Below the pieces are notes generated by a model. The model searched no databases, had not been told where the DNA came from, and saw only the letters and a program-made list of their open reading frames with translations. A DNA stretch of 64,000 bases, from assembly GCA_003279015.1 (NCBI GenBank), contig QCBV01000005.1:1-64000 (forward strand). The letters run 5' to 3'. Below, piece by piece: positions 37,963 through 48,407 of this stretch. Every line of letters starts with the position of its first letter. Position 1 is the first letter of the stretch. Both the position numbers and the translations under genes were made by a program. Source of the stretch: Prochlorococcus sp. AG-347-J19. Its GTDB lineage: Bacteria; Cyanobacteriota; Cyanobacteriia; PCC-6307; Cyanobiaceae.

Positions 37963-38280
37963 ATGACCAACTCTGATTACCTTTTAAAAGCTGCGATTAA
38001 GAAAGTAACCGAAAAATTAAACGAGATGTTGGTTGAAAAAATTGAAGAAGCAACAAATATTGCTCAGGATGCTCCAGAAATCCTCAAAAAAGAATTTGAT
38101 AGTTTGAAGGAATCCATACTCGAAGAAGCCTCAAGAATGGAAAAAGCCGAAAATATTCAAGAAAATGAGTCTACAAATACTTATCAAGATTCCAAAATAA
38201 AAAAAGCTTTAAATGAAATTGAAGATATCAATCAGCAAATTGATCTCTTTAATAAAACCATAAATAATCAAATTAAATGA
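37963..38280 (+). CDS. Small coiled-coil hypothetical protein
   Basis: A 105-residue highly charged helical protein. It has heptad-like repeats in LLKAAIKKVTEKLNEMLVEK (residues 7-26) and KKALNEIEDINQQIDLFNKT (79-98) and an acidic, disorder-prone middle. No domain is recognised. The stop overlaps the next ATG (ATGA), so it is translationally coupled with the AarF-type kinase. The 250-bp gap before it holds only AT-rich sequence in which I see no gene or strong hairpin. Confidence 0.6.
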   Translation: MTNSDYLLKAAIKKVTEKLNEMLVEKIEEATNIAQDAPEILKKEFDSLKESILEEASRMEKAENIQENESTNTYQDSKIKKALNEIEDINQQIDLFNKTINNQIK

Positions 38281-39944
38281 GTTATCACATTCTTCATTAT
38301 CGTTTAAAAAAATTGAAGAGAGCCTTTCTTATTTGGATAACTCTGATTTCGCTTTTAATAAATTTGTGGATAGATAAAATTAGATTTAAAATTTTCCAAA
38401 CCAAGAGCAATAAAAAAAGTAGGGTCCAAATTAAAAGAGCAAGGTGGTTTACTAATCAATTAATAAAGCTAGGTTCAGCATTTATTAAAATTGGACAATT
38501 ATTATCCGCAAGACCTGATTTAATTCCTAATACCTGGATACAGGAATTATCTAAACTGCAGGATCAAGTTCCTAATTTTTCATTTGCGCAAGTGGAAGAA
38601 ACTATAAGAGAAGAACTAGGATCTAAGTTTAATGAAATAGATCGAATAATATGTGATCCAGTTGGATCAGCTTCACTAGCTCAGGTTCATAGGGCAACTT
38701 TAAAAGATGGTAAGAAAGTAGTATTTAAAGTCCAAAGGCCCAATTTAAAAGAATTGTTCATTATCGATTTGGGCATAATGGAGCAAATTGCAGGATTGCT
38801 GCAGAAAAATAAGAATTGGAGTCGAGGTAGAAACTGGGTTGAGATTGCCAAAGAGTGTAGAAAAGTTTTAATGAAGGAGCTTGATTTTAATTGCGAAGCA
38901 CAATATGCAGCAAGATTTAGACAGCAATTTCTTAATGATGAAAATATTGAAGTTCCTGAAATAATTTGGGATATGAGCACTGAAAAAGTGCTTTGTTTAA
39001 GTTATGTAGAAGGAACAAAAATAAGTGATTTGGAAAAATTAAAATCACAAGAAATTGATTTACCTAAAATTGCAGAAATTGGTGCCATAAGCTATCTAAA
39101 ACAATTAGTAAATTTCGGTTTTTTTCATGCAGACCCTCATCCAGGGAATCTAGCAGTTTCAAATGAAGGTAAATTGATTTTTTATGATTTTGGAATGATG
39201 GGCAATATCTCAAATAATCTTCAAGCAAGATTAGGGGGGATGGTTAAGGCTGCTGCTTTAAGAGACGCCTCATCACTTGTTAGTCAATTACAACAAGCTG
39301 GGCTAATTTCAAAAGATATTGATGTGGGACCAGTCAGAAGATTAGTCAGATTAATGCTTAAAGAAGCATTAACTCCTCCATTTAGTCCCAATATTATTGA
39401 AAAATTATCTGGAGATTTGTACGAACTTGTTTATGAAACACCATTTCAACTGCCAGTAGATTTAATCTTTGTGATGAGAGCGTTATCAACTTTTGAAGGA
39501 GTTGGTAGAATGCTTGACCCAGGGTTTAACCTTGTATCAGTTACAAAGCCTTATTTAATAGAACTTATGACTTCAAATAATCAAACTCCCAACGATTTAA
39601 TCAACCAATTTGGAAGGCAAGTAGGTGAACTAGGATCTAAAGCTGTTGGAATTCCCAAAAGAATAGATGAAAGTTTAGAAAGATTAGAGCAGGGCGATTT
39701 ACAATTGCAAATAAGAATGGGAGAGTCTGATAGGCAATTCAAAAAAATGTTTACTGCTCAAAAAACTTTAGGCCATTCAATTCTTATAGGAAGCTTATCA
39801 ATTGCATCTGCTTTACTTGTAACCAATAAACAAAATAATTTTGCATTATTGCCACTTGTTTTTGCACTACCAATAAGTATTGACTGGATAAAATGCCAAT
39901 TAAGTATGAGAAAAGGCTCACGTTTAGAGAAACTTAAGCGATAA
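38277..39944 (+). CDS. AarF/ABC1/UbiB-family kinase-like protein
   Basis: A 555-residue protein with the ABC1K pattern: KLGSAFIKIGQLLSARPDLI (the KxGQ motif), PVGSASLAQVHRATLKDGKKV (Ala-rich nucleotide loop), FFHADPHPGNLAV and LIFYDFGMMG as catalytic segments, and hydrophobic C-terminal helices. Family members regulate quinone or tocopherol/prenyl-lipid metabolism in thylakoids or plastids. Which of the cyanobacterial paralogues this is cannot be told. It is coupled to the small upstream gene. Confidence 0.9.
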   Translation: MSYHILHYRLKKLKRAFLIWITLISLLINLWIDKIRFKIFQTKSNKKSRVQIKRARWFTNQLIKLGSAFIKIGQLLSARPDLIPNTWIQELSKLQDQVPNFSFAQVEETIREELGSKFNEIDRIICDPVGSASLAQVHRATLKDGKKVVFKVQRPNLKELFIIDLGIMEQIAGLLQKNKNWSRGRNWVEIAKECRKVLMKELDFNCEAQYAARFRQQFLNDENIEVPEIIWDMSTEKVLCLSYVEGTKISDLEKLKSQEIDLPKIAEIGAISYLKQLVNFGFFHADPHPGNLAVSNEGKLIFYDFGMMGNISNNLQARLGGMVKAAALRDASSLVSQLQQAGLISKDIDVGPVRRLVRLMLKEALTPPFSPNIIEKLSGDLYELVYETPFQLPVDLIFVMRALSTFEGVGRMLDPGFNLVSVTKPYLIELMTSNNQTPNDLINQFGRQVGELGSKAVGIPKRIDESLERLEQGDLQLQIRMGESDRQFKKMFTAQKTLGHSILIGSLSIASALLVTNKQNNFALLPLVFALPISIDWIKCQLSMRKGSRLEKLKR

Positions 39945-39948
39945 GAAA

Positions 39949-41244
<1,296 letters not shown>

Positions 41245-41401
41245 TTAATTATTACTATTTAAATCCTATAAATAGCTGAACTATTTGGCTAATATCTGAA
41301 ATATATATGTTAACCAATTATAATTTTTAATTACAGAACACATTAGATAAAAATTCGGATTTTTATTAATTCCAAAGTACAAACAACCCTTTTATAAAAC
41401 T

Positions 41402-41432
41402 ATTTTCAAATTTCATCTTACAATTTGAAAAT
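41402..41432. promoter_or_regulatory. Perfect 11-N9-11 palindrome upstream of clpB
   Basis: ATTTTCAAATT (41402-41412) and AATTTGAAAAT (41422-41432) are exact inverted copies around a 9-nt spacer. The block ends 69 bp before the clpB ATG. The geometry resembles the HrcA operator CIRCE (9-N9-9), but the sequence differs from TTAGCACTC. No T run follows, so it is not an intrinsic terminator. Confidence 0.5.
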
Positions 41433-41501
41433 TATTGGATGATTATTAATGCAGATCCTATTTAGAATATTAATTAATAATCAACTATATTTTTATAGTT
41501 T

Positions 41502-44258
41502 ATGAGAGAAACACTTACATCCAGTCCTGAACTTTTTAGCGATATAAGTTGGAATCTTCTTTTATTAGGAGAAGAAACCGCAAAAAAATGGGATCATAGC
41601 GAATTTAATATTGAACACATAATTCATACATTGTTCTCTTCAAGTGAATTCTTTGCTTTCATTGAAAAATTATCAATCGACCAAGATACAGTTTTAGATA
41701 TAACTGAAGATTTTTTAGAAGAGACACCGACAAATGAGTCAGATATTTTTACTATCGGAGAAGATTTAGAGATTTTATTAGATAATGCAAATCAAATTAA
41801 AATTCAATGGGGATCTAGATTAATAGAAATCCCTCACTTACTAATTGCCCTTGGAAGGGATTTAAGAATTGGAAATTATGTTTTTGAAGAAGGAAACCTT
41901 TCAATGGAACAATTAGAGGAAGAATTAAAGTTTTTCCCAAATATTAATCAATCAAAAGATTCTCGTAATTATAAGAACGTAATTCAAATAAATAATCAAT
42001 CTAATTTTGAATCAAACAAGGAGAATATAGTTAAAGAAGAAAAATTTAAAAAAGCTATCGTTCCATTACCCAAAAGTGAACTTCAAATTGAAACCAAAAA
42101 ACAAGTTGGGAAAGATGAAAATGCACTTTCAATTTATGGAAAAGATTTAACTGAGTCAGCTAAAAAAGGGTTACTGGATCCCGTTTTAGGAAGAGAAAAT
42201 GAGATCAACAATTTAATGAGGGTACTCTGCAGAAGAAACAAAAATAACCCTATACTTATTGGCAATCCTGGAGTTGGTAAAACCTCAATTGCAAAATTAC
42301 TTGCTCAATTAATTGTTGACAAAAAAGTTCCTGATACATTAAAGGACTTAAAAATTATTTCACTTGACTTAGGTGCATTAGTTTCTGGGACCAAATTTAG
42401 AGGTCAACTAGAGGAAAGACTAAGCTTAATAATGCAGGAACTAAATAATCCAAAACAAGGAATGATTCTATTTATTGATGAAATTCACTCAATATTAAGT
42501 TCTGACAGATCTTCTACCAACATCAGTAATATCTTAAAACCTTTACTAGCTGAAGGAGAACTTAGATGTATCGGTACAACAACACCTGAGAAATTTCGTG
42601 AAACTATTGAAAAAGATCAGGCATTAAATAGTTGCTTTCAAAAAATAGCTGTAAATGAACCTTCAGTAGAATTAAGCGCAAAAATATTACAAGGGATCAA
42701 AAAGAAATATGAATTACATCATGGCATAAAAATTTCTGAAGAGGCTGTAAACTATTCTGCAAAATTGGCCGATAGATACATCAGCGATAAATGTCTTCCT
42801 GATAGTGCAATAGATTTAATTGATGAAGCAGCTGCACAGTTGAAAATCGAGTCTAATAATATGCCTCAAATCATTCTCCAACAAGAAAACAAACTTAATA
42901 TTATTGATGAAAAATTGAATAATTTGCAAGGAGAAAATATCGAAACTCAAGAAAAACTATTGAATAATAGACAACAATCAGAGGCAAAATTAAACGTTCT
43001 TTTAGAAAATTGGAACAATTTACGTGAAGAAATGGAGGAATTATCTTTTTTAATGAAAGAAGAAGATAAGATAACCAAACAAATTAAAGATAAATCAAAT
43101 CGCGAAATTGAAAATGATCTAGATTATTTAGAAAAGCTTGAAGAAGAGTTAAGTGAAATAGAGAATGACATAGAAAAAGTTGAAGAGAACTTTAATAAAA
43201 TAAAGAAAAATAGAAATTTTCCTTTTAAATATCAAGTTGAACCTGATGATATTGCAGATGTTATATCAAAAATCACAGGTATTCCAATTTCTAAAGTAGT
43301 TTCAAATGAACGTAAGAAATTAGTCAATCTAGAAACAGAACTAAGTGAAAAAGTTATTGGACAAGAAAAAGCCATAGAAGCTGTTTCTGCTGCAATTAGA
43401 AGAGCTCGAGTTGGCATGAAAAGTCCTAAAAGACCTATTGGATCTTTTTTATTTATGGGTCCTACTGGTGTTGGTAAAACAGAATTAGCAAAATCTCTTG
43501 CAACAGCTTTATTTGATGAAGAAGACGCACTTTTAAGATTAGACATGAGTGAATATATGGAGAAAAATGCCGTAGCAAGACTTTTAGGAGCTCCCCCAGG
43601 TTATGTTGGTTATGAAGAGGGAGGTCAACTAACTGAAGCTGTAAGACGTAAACCCTATTCAGTAATACTTCTTGATGAGATAGAAAAAGCACATGCAGAA
43701 GTATTTAATATCCTTTTGCAAGTCTTAGATGAAGGAAGATTAACGGACTCTCAAGGAAGGACCGTAGATTTCAAAAATACGGTAATCATTATGACAAGTA
43801 ACCTAGCAGGTAAATCTATACTGGAGTATTCACAAAAGATTTCTAAAAGTGAGGGAAAGTTAGAAAAAGATCAACAAACTCTAGATGATTCAATTAGTAA
43901 TGCATTGTCTTCAATTTTTAGACCTGAATTTTTAAATAGAATTGACGAAGTTGTAAAATTTGATCCATTATCTATTGATGAACTTCAAAAAATAATAATT
44001 CTACAAACAGAAGATTTAAAGAACCTGCTACTTGAGCAGAAAATAAATATCGCTATAGACAAAAAAGTTATCAACAAAATTGCAAACGATTCTTACGAAC
44101 CTGAATATGGTGCTAGGCCACTTAGCAGAGAACTTAGAAGACAAATAGAAAATCCCTTGGCTGCAAAACTTTTAGAGGATAACTTCAAAAATAAAAAAAA
44201 TATAACAATTAAACTTAACCCTGCTAAAAAAGATGAGATCGTTTTCAAACCTAGCTGA
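41502..44258 (+). CDS. clpB: ClpB-type Hsp100 disaggregase (second paralogue type)
   Basis: A 918-residue AAA+ chaperone. It has a diverged Clp N domain (about 1-145), a charged linker, a first ATPase domain with GNPGVGKTSIAK (about 256), a coiled-coil M domain of about 140 residues (about 445-585), and a second ATPase domain with GPTGVGKTELAKSL (about 653) and GARPLSRELRRQIENPLA at the end. The long M domain and no visible ClpP-binding (I/L)GF loop argue for ClpB rather than ClpC. The weak N domain suggests ClpB2. It precedes secE by 60 bp. Confidence 0.85.
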   Translation: MRETLTSSPELFSDISWNLLLLGEETAKKWDHSEFNIEHIIHTLFSSSEFFAFIEKLSIDQDTVLDITEDFLEETPTNESDIFTIGEDLEILLDNANQIKIQWGSRLIEIPHLLIALGRDLRIGNYVFEEGNLSMEQLEEELKFFPNINQSKDSRNYKNVIQINNQSNFESNKENIVKEEKFKKAIVPLPKSELQIETKKQVGKDENALSIYGKDLTESAKKGLLDPVLGRENEINNLMRVLCRRNKNNPILIGNPGVGKTSIAKLLAQLIVDKKVPDTLKDLKIISLDLGALVSGTKFRGQLEERLSLIMQELNNPKQGMILFIDEIHSILSSDRSSTNISNILKPLLAEGELRCIGTTTPEKFRETIEKDQALNSCFQKIAVNEPSVELSAKILQGIKKKYELHHGIKISEEAVNYSAKLADRYISDKCLPDSAIDLIDEAAAQLKIESNNMPQIILQQENKLNIIDEKLNNLQGENIETQEKLLNNRQQSEAKLNVLLENWNNLREEMEELSFLMKEEDKITKQIKDKSNREIENDLDYLEKLEEELSEIENDIEKVEENFNKIKKNRNFPFKYQVEPDDIADVISKITGIPISKVVSNERKKLVNLETELSEKVIGQEKAIEAVSAAIRRARVGMKSPKRPIGSFLFMGPTGVGKTELAKSLATALFDEEDALLRLDMSEYMEKNAVARLLGAPPGYVGYEEGGQLTEAVRRKPYSVILLDEIEKAHAEVFNILLQVLDEGRLTDSQGRTVDFKNTVIIMTSNLAGKSILEYSQKISKSEGKLEKDQQTLDDSISNALSSIFRPEFLNRIDEVVKFDPLSIDELQKIIILQTEDLKNLLLEQKINIAIDKKVINKIANDSYEPEYGARPLSRELRRQIENPLAAKLLEDNFKNKKNITIKLNPAKKDEIVFKPS

Positions 44259-44318
44259 GGAGCAAATCAATAAGCTAAAATAAAACTAAAGCATAAAGCT
44301 TAATTTCAAAAAAATTTT

Positions 44319-44561
44319 GTGACAAGTCCTACTACTAATAAAGAACCTCTTAAAAAGGATTCTCCTAAGGTTGAAGAGCCTAAAAAAAAGAATAGTTTTT
44401 TTAGATCTACCTACGATGAGCTTAAACTTGTCGTGTGGCCTAACAAACAACAACTTTTTAGCGAATCAGTAGCAGTTATAATTATGGTATCTTTTTCTGC
44501 TGCAGCAATTGCTTCTGTTAGCAGATTCTATGGGTGGGCAGCCTCGCAAATTTTTGGTTGA
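44319..44561 (+). CDS. secE: Preprotein translocase subunit SecE
   Basis: An 80-residue protein with a charged N terminus, the SecE amphipathic segment FFRSTYDELKLVVWPNKQQL and one membrane helix (about 50-70). It is part of the SecYEG channel. The start is GTG. It begins the canonical secE-nusG-rplKAJL cluster. Confidence 0.94.
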   Translation: MTSPTTNKEPLKKDSPKVEEPKKKNSFFRSTYDELKLVVWPNKQQLFSESVAVIIMVSFSAAAIASVSRFYGWAASQIFG

Positions 44562-44612
44562 ATTATCTCCCGCATATCCATTAATAAAGATCTTAATTAA
44601 GCTTCCAGAAAA

Positions 44613-45224
44613 ATGAGTAATGAATTAACTACAAACCTTGCTTCTTCAAAAGCAAATACAAGCATCGCAAGATGGTATGCAGTTCAAGTAGCATCAAGCT
44701 GTGAAAAAAAAGTAAAAGCGACTCTTGAGCAGAGATCAGTAACTTTAGGCGTTAATAATAGAATCATTGAAATTGAAATTCCCCAAACTCCAGGAATTAA
44801 ATTAAAAAAAGATGGAAGCAGACAAACTACTGAAGAAAAAGTTTTCCCAGGTTATGTACTCGTAAGAATGATTTTGGACGAAGATACAATGATGGCTGTT
44901 AAAAGTACTCCAAATGTAATTAACTTTGTCGGTGCTGAAGACGGTAGAGGCAGCGGAAGATCGCGAGGTCATATCAAACCTCGACCATTATCAAGACAAG
45001 AAGTTAATAGAATCTTTAAGCGCGCATCAGAGAAAAAAGCTGTAATCAAGTTAGATATTGAAGAAAAAGATAGAATCATTGTAACTAGCGGTCCATTCAA
45101 GGATTTCCAGGGAGAAGTTATAGAGGTTTCTGGAGAAAGAAATAAATTAAAAGCATTACTTTCAATATTTGGGCGCGAGACTCCTGTAGAATTAGAATTC
45201 TCCCAAATCAATAAACAAAATTAA
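44613..45224 (+). CDS. nusG: Transcription elongation/antitermination factor NusG
   Basis: A 203-residue protein with an NGN domain at about 20-125 (ARWYAVQVASSCEKKVKATL, VFPGYVLVRMILD) and a C-terminal KOW domain (about 150-200, IVTSGPFKDFQGEVIEVSGE). It binds RNA polymerase and modulates pausing and termination. It lies 51 bp after secE in the conserved gene order. The acidic/basic insert near GRGSGRSRGHIK is within normal variation. Confidence 0.96.
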   Translation: MSNELTTNLASSKANTSIARWYAVQVASSCEKKVKATLEQRSVTLGVNNRIIEIEIPQTPGIKLKKDGSRQTTEEKVFPGYVLVRMILDEDTMMAVKSTPNVINFVGAEDGRGSGRSRGHIKPRPLSRQEVNRIFKRASEKKAVIKLDIEEKDRIIVTSGPFKDFQGEVIEVSGERNKLKALLSIFGRETPVELEFSQINKQN

Positions 45225-45291
45225 TTTCTAATTGTTCTTGTTTATCGAGTAAAATTATGATTTTCTACTCCAGCTTAAATTATCTAATCTA

Positions 45292-45717
45292 ATGGCAAAA
45301 AAAATTGTTGCAGTTATCAAGCTTGCTCTACAAGCAGGCAAAGCAAATCCTGCTCCTCCTGTAGGGCCAGCTTTAGGACAACATGGTGTCAATATCATGG
45401 CATTTTGCAAAGAATACAACGCAAGGACACAAGATAAAGCAGGTTTTGTAATTCCAGTCGAGATTTCTGTTTTTGAAGATAGAAGCTTTACTTTTATCAC
45501 AAAAACACCTCCTGCTTCCGTCTTAATAACAAAAGCAGCTGGTATAGAGAAAGGTTCAGGTGAATCCGCAAAAGGCTCTGTTGGGAATATAAGTAAAGCT
45601 CAATTAGAAGAAATAGCCAAAACTAAGCTTCCTGATCTAAACTGTTCTAGTGTTGAATCAGCAATGAAAGTAATTGAGGGTACTGCTCGTAATATGGGCG
45701 TCTCTATCACTGATTGA
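45292..45717 (+). CDS. rplK: Ribosomal protein L11
   Basis: A 141-residue protein of the 50S GTPase-associated centre. It has [20 protein letters not shown] and [16 protein letters not shown] in the N-terminal domain, [14 protein letters not shown] in the linker and a C-terminal rRNA-binding domain. Length is exact for the family. It lies between nusG and rplA in the standard order. Confidence 0.98.
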   Translation: MAKKIVAVIKLALQAGKANPAPPVGPALGQHGVNIMAFCKEYNARTQDKAGFVIPVEISVFEDRSFTFITKTPPASVLITKAAGIEKGSGESAKGSVGNISKAQLEEIAKTKLPDLNCSSVESAMKVIEGTARNMGVSITD

Positions 45718-45783
45718 GTTCAATACACAATTTCTCACTATTTAGGGGAGGTTAGTTAATAACCGTTTGCACCCAATATTATT

Positions 45784-46491
45784 ATGAAAAAACTATCTAA
45801 AAGAATGGCGGCTCTATCAACAAAGATAGAAGATCGCATTTACGCACCACTTGAAGCTCTTAGTATTATCAAGGAAAATGCTAATGCAAAATTTGATGAA
45901 ACTATTGAAGCACATATACGTCTAGGTATCGATCCAAAATATACTGATCAACAATTAAGGACCACTGTTGCATTACCACATGGTACTGGCCAAAGCATCA
46001 AAATTGCAGTAATTACAAGCGGTGAGAATGTATCGAAAGCTAAGGCTGCTGGTGCAGATTTATTTGGCGAAGAAGATCTTGTAGAAAGCATCAACAAAGG
46101 AAATATGGAGTTTGATCTACTTATTGCAACTCCAGATATGATGCCAAAGGTTGCAAAATTAGGAAGAGTTTTAGGACCTAGAGGTTTAATGCCTAATCCT
46201 AAAGCTGGGACAGTAACTAATGACATTGCTAATGCAATAAAAGAATTCAAAGCTGGTAAGCTCGAATTTAGAGCAGATAAGGCTGGAATCGTTCATGTCC
46301 GCTTTGGAAAAGCAAGTTTCACAAAAGAGGCTCTATTTGATAACTTAAAAACCTTACAAGAATCAATTGATAAAAATAAACCAAGTGGAGCCAAAGGAAA
46401 GTATTGGAAAACTTTTTATGTAACTTCAACAATGGGGCCTTCAATTCAAGTCGACATAAATGCTGTACAAGATTACCAACCTGAAGGTTAA
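45784..46491 (+). CDS. rplA: Ribosomal protein L1
   Basis: A 235-residue protein of the L1 stalk. It has [35 protein letters not shown] and a C-terminal [14 protein letters not shown]. Length matches bacterial L1. The 66-bp gap after rplK contains a GGGGAGG-bearing stretch whose role I cannot tell. The gene is followed by the L10 leader. Confidence 0.98.
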   Translation: MKKLSKRMAALSTKIEDRIYAPLEALSIIKENANAKFDETIEAHIRLGIDPKYTDQQLRTTVALPHGTGQSIKIAVITSGENVSKAKAAGADLFGEEDLVESINKGNMEFDLLIATPDMMPKVAKLGRVLGPRGLMPNPKAGTVTNDIANAIKEFKAGKLEFRADKAGIVHVRFGKASFTKEALFDNLKTLQESIDKNKPSGAKGKYWKTFYVTSTMGPSIQVDINAVQDYQPEG

Positions 46492-46517
46492 CGCTTTATA
46501 GTATAATTTAAAATGCA

Positions 46518-46660
46518 ATAATACGGCCAAAGAAAGTAGGTTGATTTAGTCATTCTAAATTTTTAATTCCTACCGAGGACTCGTCTTAAATTATTTCTTT
46601 TTTGGATCTAATAAAAGCGGCCTCTTTTAAAGAACTTTGCCGCATTTCCTGCTCTCCCTA
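46518..46660 (+). ncRNA. Ribosomal protein L10 (rplJ) leader
   Basis: The 191-bp gap before rplJ holds GGCCAAAGAAAGTAGG (46525-46540) and, after a loop, CCTACCGAGGA (46569-46579). GTAGG pairs with CCTAC, the typical core of the L10 leader that binds the L10-L7/L12 complex for feedback control. A second hairpin, GCGGC (46617-46621) with GCCGC (46639-46643), follows. A TATAAT -10 element at 46502-46507 would start a transcript just before the leader. Confidence 0.78.
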
Positions 46661-46682
46661 AATTACGATCCAAAAAACATCA

Positions 46683-47210
46683 ATGGGCCGAACACTAGAG
46701 AATAAGCAAAAAATCGTTACTGAGATTAAATCTCTTTTAGACGACTCGGAAATGGCTGTAGTTCTTGACTATAAAGGTTTAACTATCAAAGAGATGTCAG
46801 ATTTGCGATCTAGATTGCAAACAACTAACGGCATCTGCAAAGTTACTAAAAATTCATTAATGCGCAAAGCTATTGATGGAGATAGTAATTGGAACGATCT
46901 TGAATCTTTACTGACCGGAACAAATGCTTTTGTCTTAATTAAAGAAGATGTTGGTGGTGCTGTAAAAGCAATCCAATCTTTTCAAAAAGACACCAAAAAA
47001 TCCGAGACCAAAGGAGCTTTATTTGAAGGCAGACTTCTTAGCGATTCTGAAATAAAAGAAATTGCAAGTCTTCCATCTAAAGAAGTATTGATGGCAAAAA
47101 TTGCTGGCGCTCTTAATGGCGTTGCAACAAAAATTGCGATCTCTATTAATGAAGTACCTTCTGGACTTGCTAGATCACTTAAACAACATTCTGAAAAATC
47201 AGAATCCTAA
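46683..47210 (+). CDS. rplJ: Ribosomal protein L10
   Basis: A 175-residue protein anchoring the L7/L12 stalk. It has [36 protein letters not shown] and a C-terminal helix that binds L7/L12 dimers. It is preceded by the autoregulatory leader and followed 28 bp later by rplL. The start follows a run of A's with no clear SD. Confidence 0.97.
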   Translation: MGRTLENKQKIVTEIKSLLDDSEMAVVLDYKGLTIKEMSDLRSRLQTTNGICKVTKNSLMRKAIDGDSNWNDLESLLTGTNAFVLIKEDVGGAVKAIQSFQKDTKKSETKGALFEGRLLSDSEIKEIASLPSKEVLMAKIAGALNGVATKIAISINEVPSGLARSLKQHSEKSES

Positions 47211-47238
47211 ATTCAAAACCTAATTAATTTTTAAGAAA

Positions 47239-47634
47239 ATGTCCGCAAAAACTGAAGAAATTCTTGAATCATTAAAATCTCTATCACTTTTAGAAGCATC
47301 TGAGCTTGTAAAGCAAATTGAAGAGGCTTTTGGTGTATCTGCTGCAGCTTCTGCAGGTGTAGTTATGGCAGCTCCAGGAGCAGCTGGCGGTGACGCAGAT
47401 GGTGGCGCTGCTGAAGAAAAAACTGAATTTGATGTAGTTCTCGAAAGCTTTGATGCAGCTGCAAAAATCAAAGTACTTAAGGTTGTAAGAAATGCAACTG
47501 GTCTAGGTCTTGGCGATGCAAAAGCACTTGTTGAATCTGCACCAAAAACAGTAAAAGAAGGAATTGCTAAAGCAGATGCCGAATCTTTAAAGAAAGAGAT
47601 TGAAGAAGCTGGCGGTAAAGTTACACTTAAGTAA
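47239..47634 (+). CDS. rplL: Ribosomal protein L7/L12
   Basis: A 131-residue acidic stalk protein. It has an N-terminal dimerisation helix ([20 protein letters not shown]), an Ala/Gly-rich hinge (about 33-55) and the conserved C-terminal domain [20 protein letters not shown] and [15 protein letters not shown]. Alanine-rich composition is expected for this gene. It is followed by a hairpin before rnhA. Confidence 0.98.
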
Positions 47635-47648
47635 GAGAATATTTTTTC

Positions 47649-47673
47649 AAGCCGATAGACTTTATATCGGCTT
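47649..47673 (+). promoter_or_regulatory. Strong 9-bp hairpin between rplL and rnhA
   Basis: AAGCCGATA (47649-47657) and TATCGGCTT (47665-47673) pair perfectly around a 7-nt loop. On the plus strand the T run comes before the stem and CAAAAATT follows, so it is not a classical intrinsic terminator. It may mark processing or stability of the ribosomal mRNA 3' end. Confidence 0.6.
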
Positions 47674-47681
47674 CAAAAATT

Positions 47682-48401
47682 ATGAATATTGATAGTATTG
47701 CAATAGAAGCTGCAACTGATGGAGCTTGCAGTGGTAATCCAGGCCCAGGTGGTTGGGGTGGACTAATAATTTTTGACGACAAAAGTGAATTAGAAATAGG
47801 TGGTTCCGAGCAAAATACTACCAATAATAGAATGGAACTCACTGCGGCTATAAAAACACTTGAGAAATTAAAAACCTATAAATTAAAGGAGAACTTTAAA
47901 TTAAGAACTGATAGTAAATATGTCATAGAAGGTTATACAAAATGGATTACTAATTGGAAGAGAAATGGATGGAAAACAAGCTCAGGAAAATCAGTTCAAA
48001 ATCTTGATTTATGGCAAAAAATTGATCAATTAAGAATTAATGGCCTTGTAATGGAATATGTTAAGGGTCATAGTGGTGACAAACAAAATGATAGAGTTGA
48101 TAAAATCGCAACCAACTATAGCAAAGGTATATCTTTACAAAGTAAATTAAAGGAGTCAGAATCTTCAGCTGACTTTTTTGAAAAAAATGCTCCTTCAGAA
48201 ATTCAGGAATTATTTTCAAGGAATGAATTAATTCAAAAATTTGCCGACAAAAAGTATTTGTTAAGTTCACAAGAACTAAGCACCTTATTAGGTGAAGAAA
48301 ACCACTTAAAGATCAAACTATATTCACATTTTGAATGGCGTAATTGGAGATTGATTCCTAAAGATAAAAAATATTGGATAATAGAAAAAAAAGAAGCCTA
48401 A
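47682..48401 (+). CDS. rnhA: Ribonuclease HI with C-terminal extension
   Basis: Degrades RNA in RNA-DNA hybrids. Catalytic residues line up with E. coli RNase HI: Asp13 (ATDGACSGNPGPGGWGG), Glu52 (NNRMELTAA), Asp77 (LRTDSKYVIEGYTKWI), His130 and Asp140 (VKGHSGDKQNDRVD). After residue 150 there is an extra ~88-residue region with IQELFSRNELIQKFADKKYL, LSSQELSTLLG and an aromatic end with EWRNWRLIPKDKKYWI. I do not recognise this extension. Confidence 0.92.
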   Translation: MNIDSIAIEAATDGACSGNPGPGGWGGLIIFDDKSELEIGGSEQNTTNNRMELTAAIKTLEKLKTYKLKENFKLRTDSKYVIEGYTKWITNWKRNGWKTSSGKSVQNLDLWQKIDQLRINGLVMEYVKGHSGDKQNDRVDKIATNYSKGISLQSKLKESESSADFFEKNAPSEIQELFSRNELIQKFADKKYLLSSQELSTLLGEENHLKIKLYSHFEWRNWRLIPKDKKYWIIEKKEA

Positions 48402-48407
48402 TTTTTT

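Noticed and set aside
41402-41432. A CIRCE element
   Set aside because: Arm length and spacer are similar, but the arms do not match TTAGCACTC.
43232-43692. Two overlapping reverse frames inside clpB
   Set aside because: They lie opposite the second ATPase domain and show no motif, and the forward protein is unambiguous.
47649-47673. Intrinsic terminator after rplL
   Set aside because: The stem is strong, but the plus strand has no T run after it.
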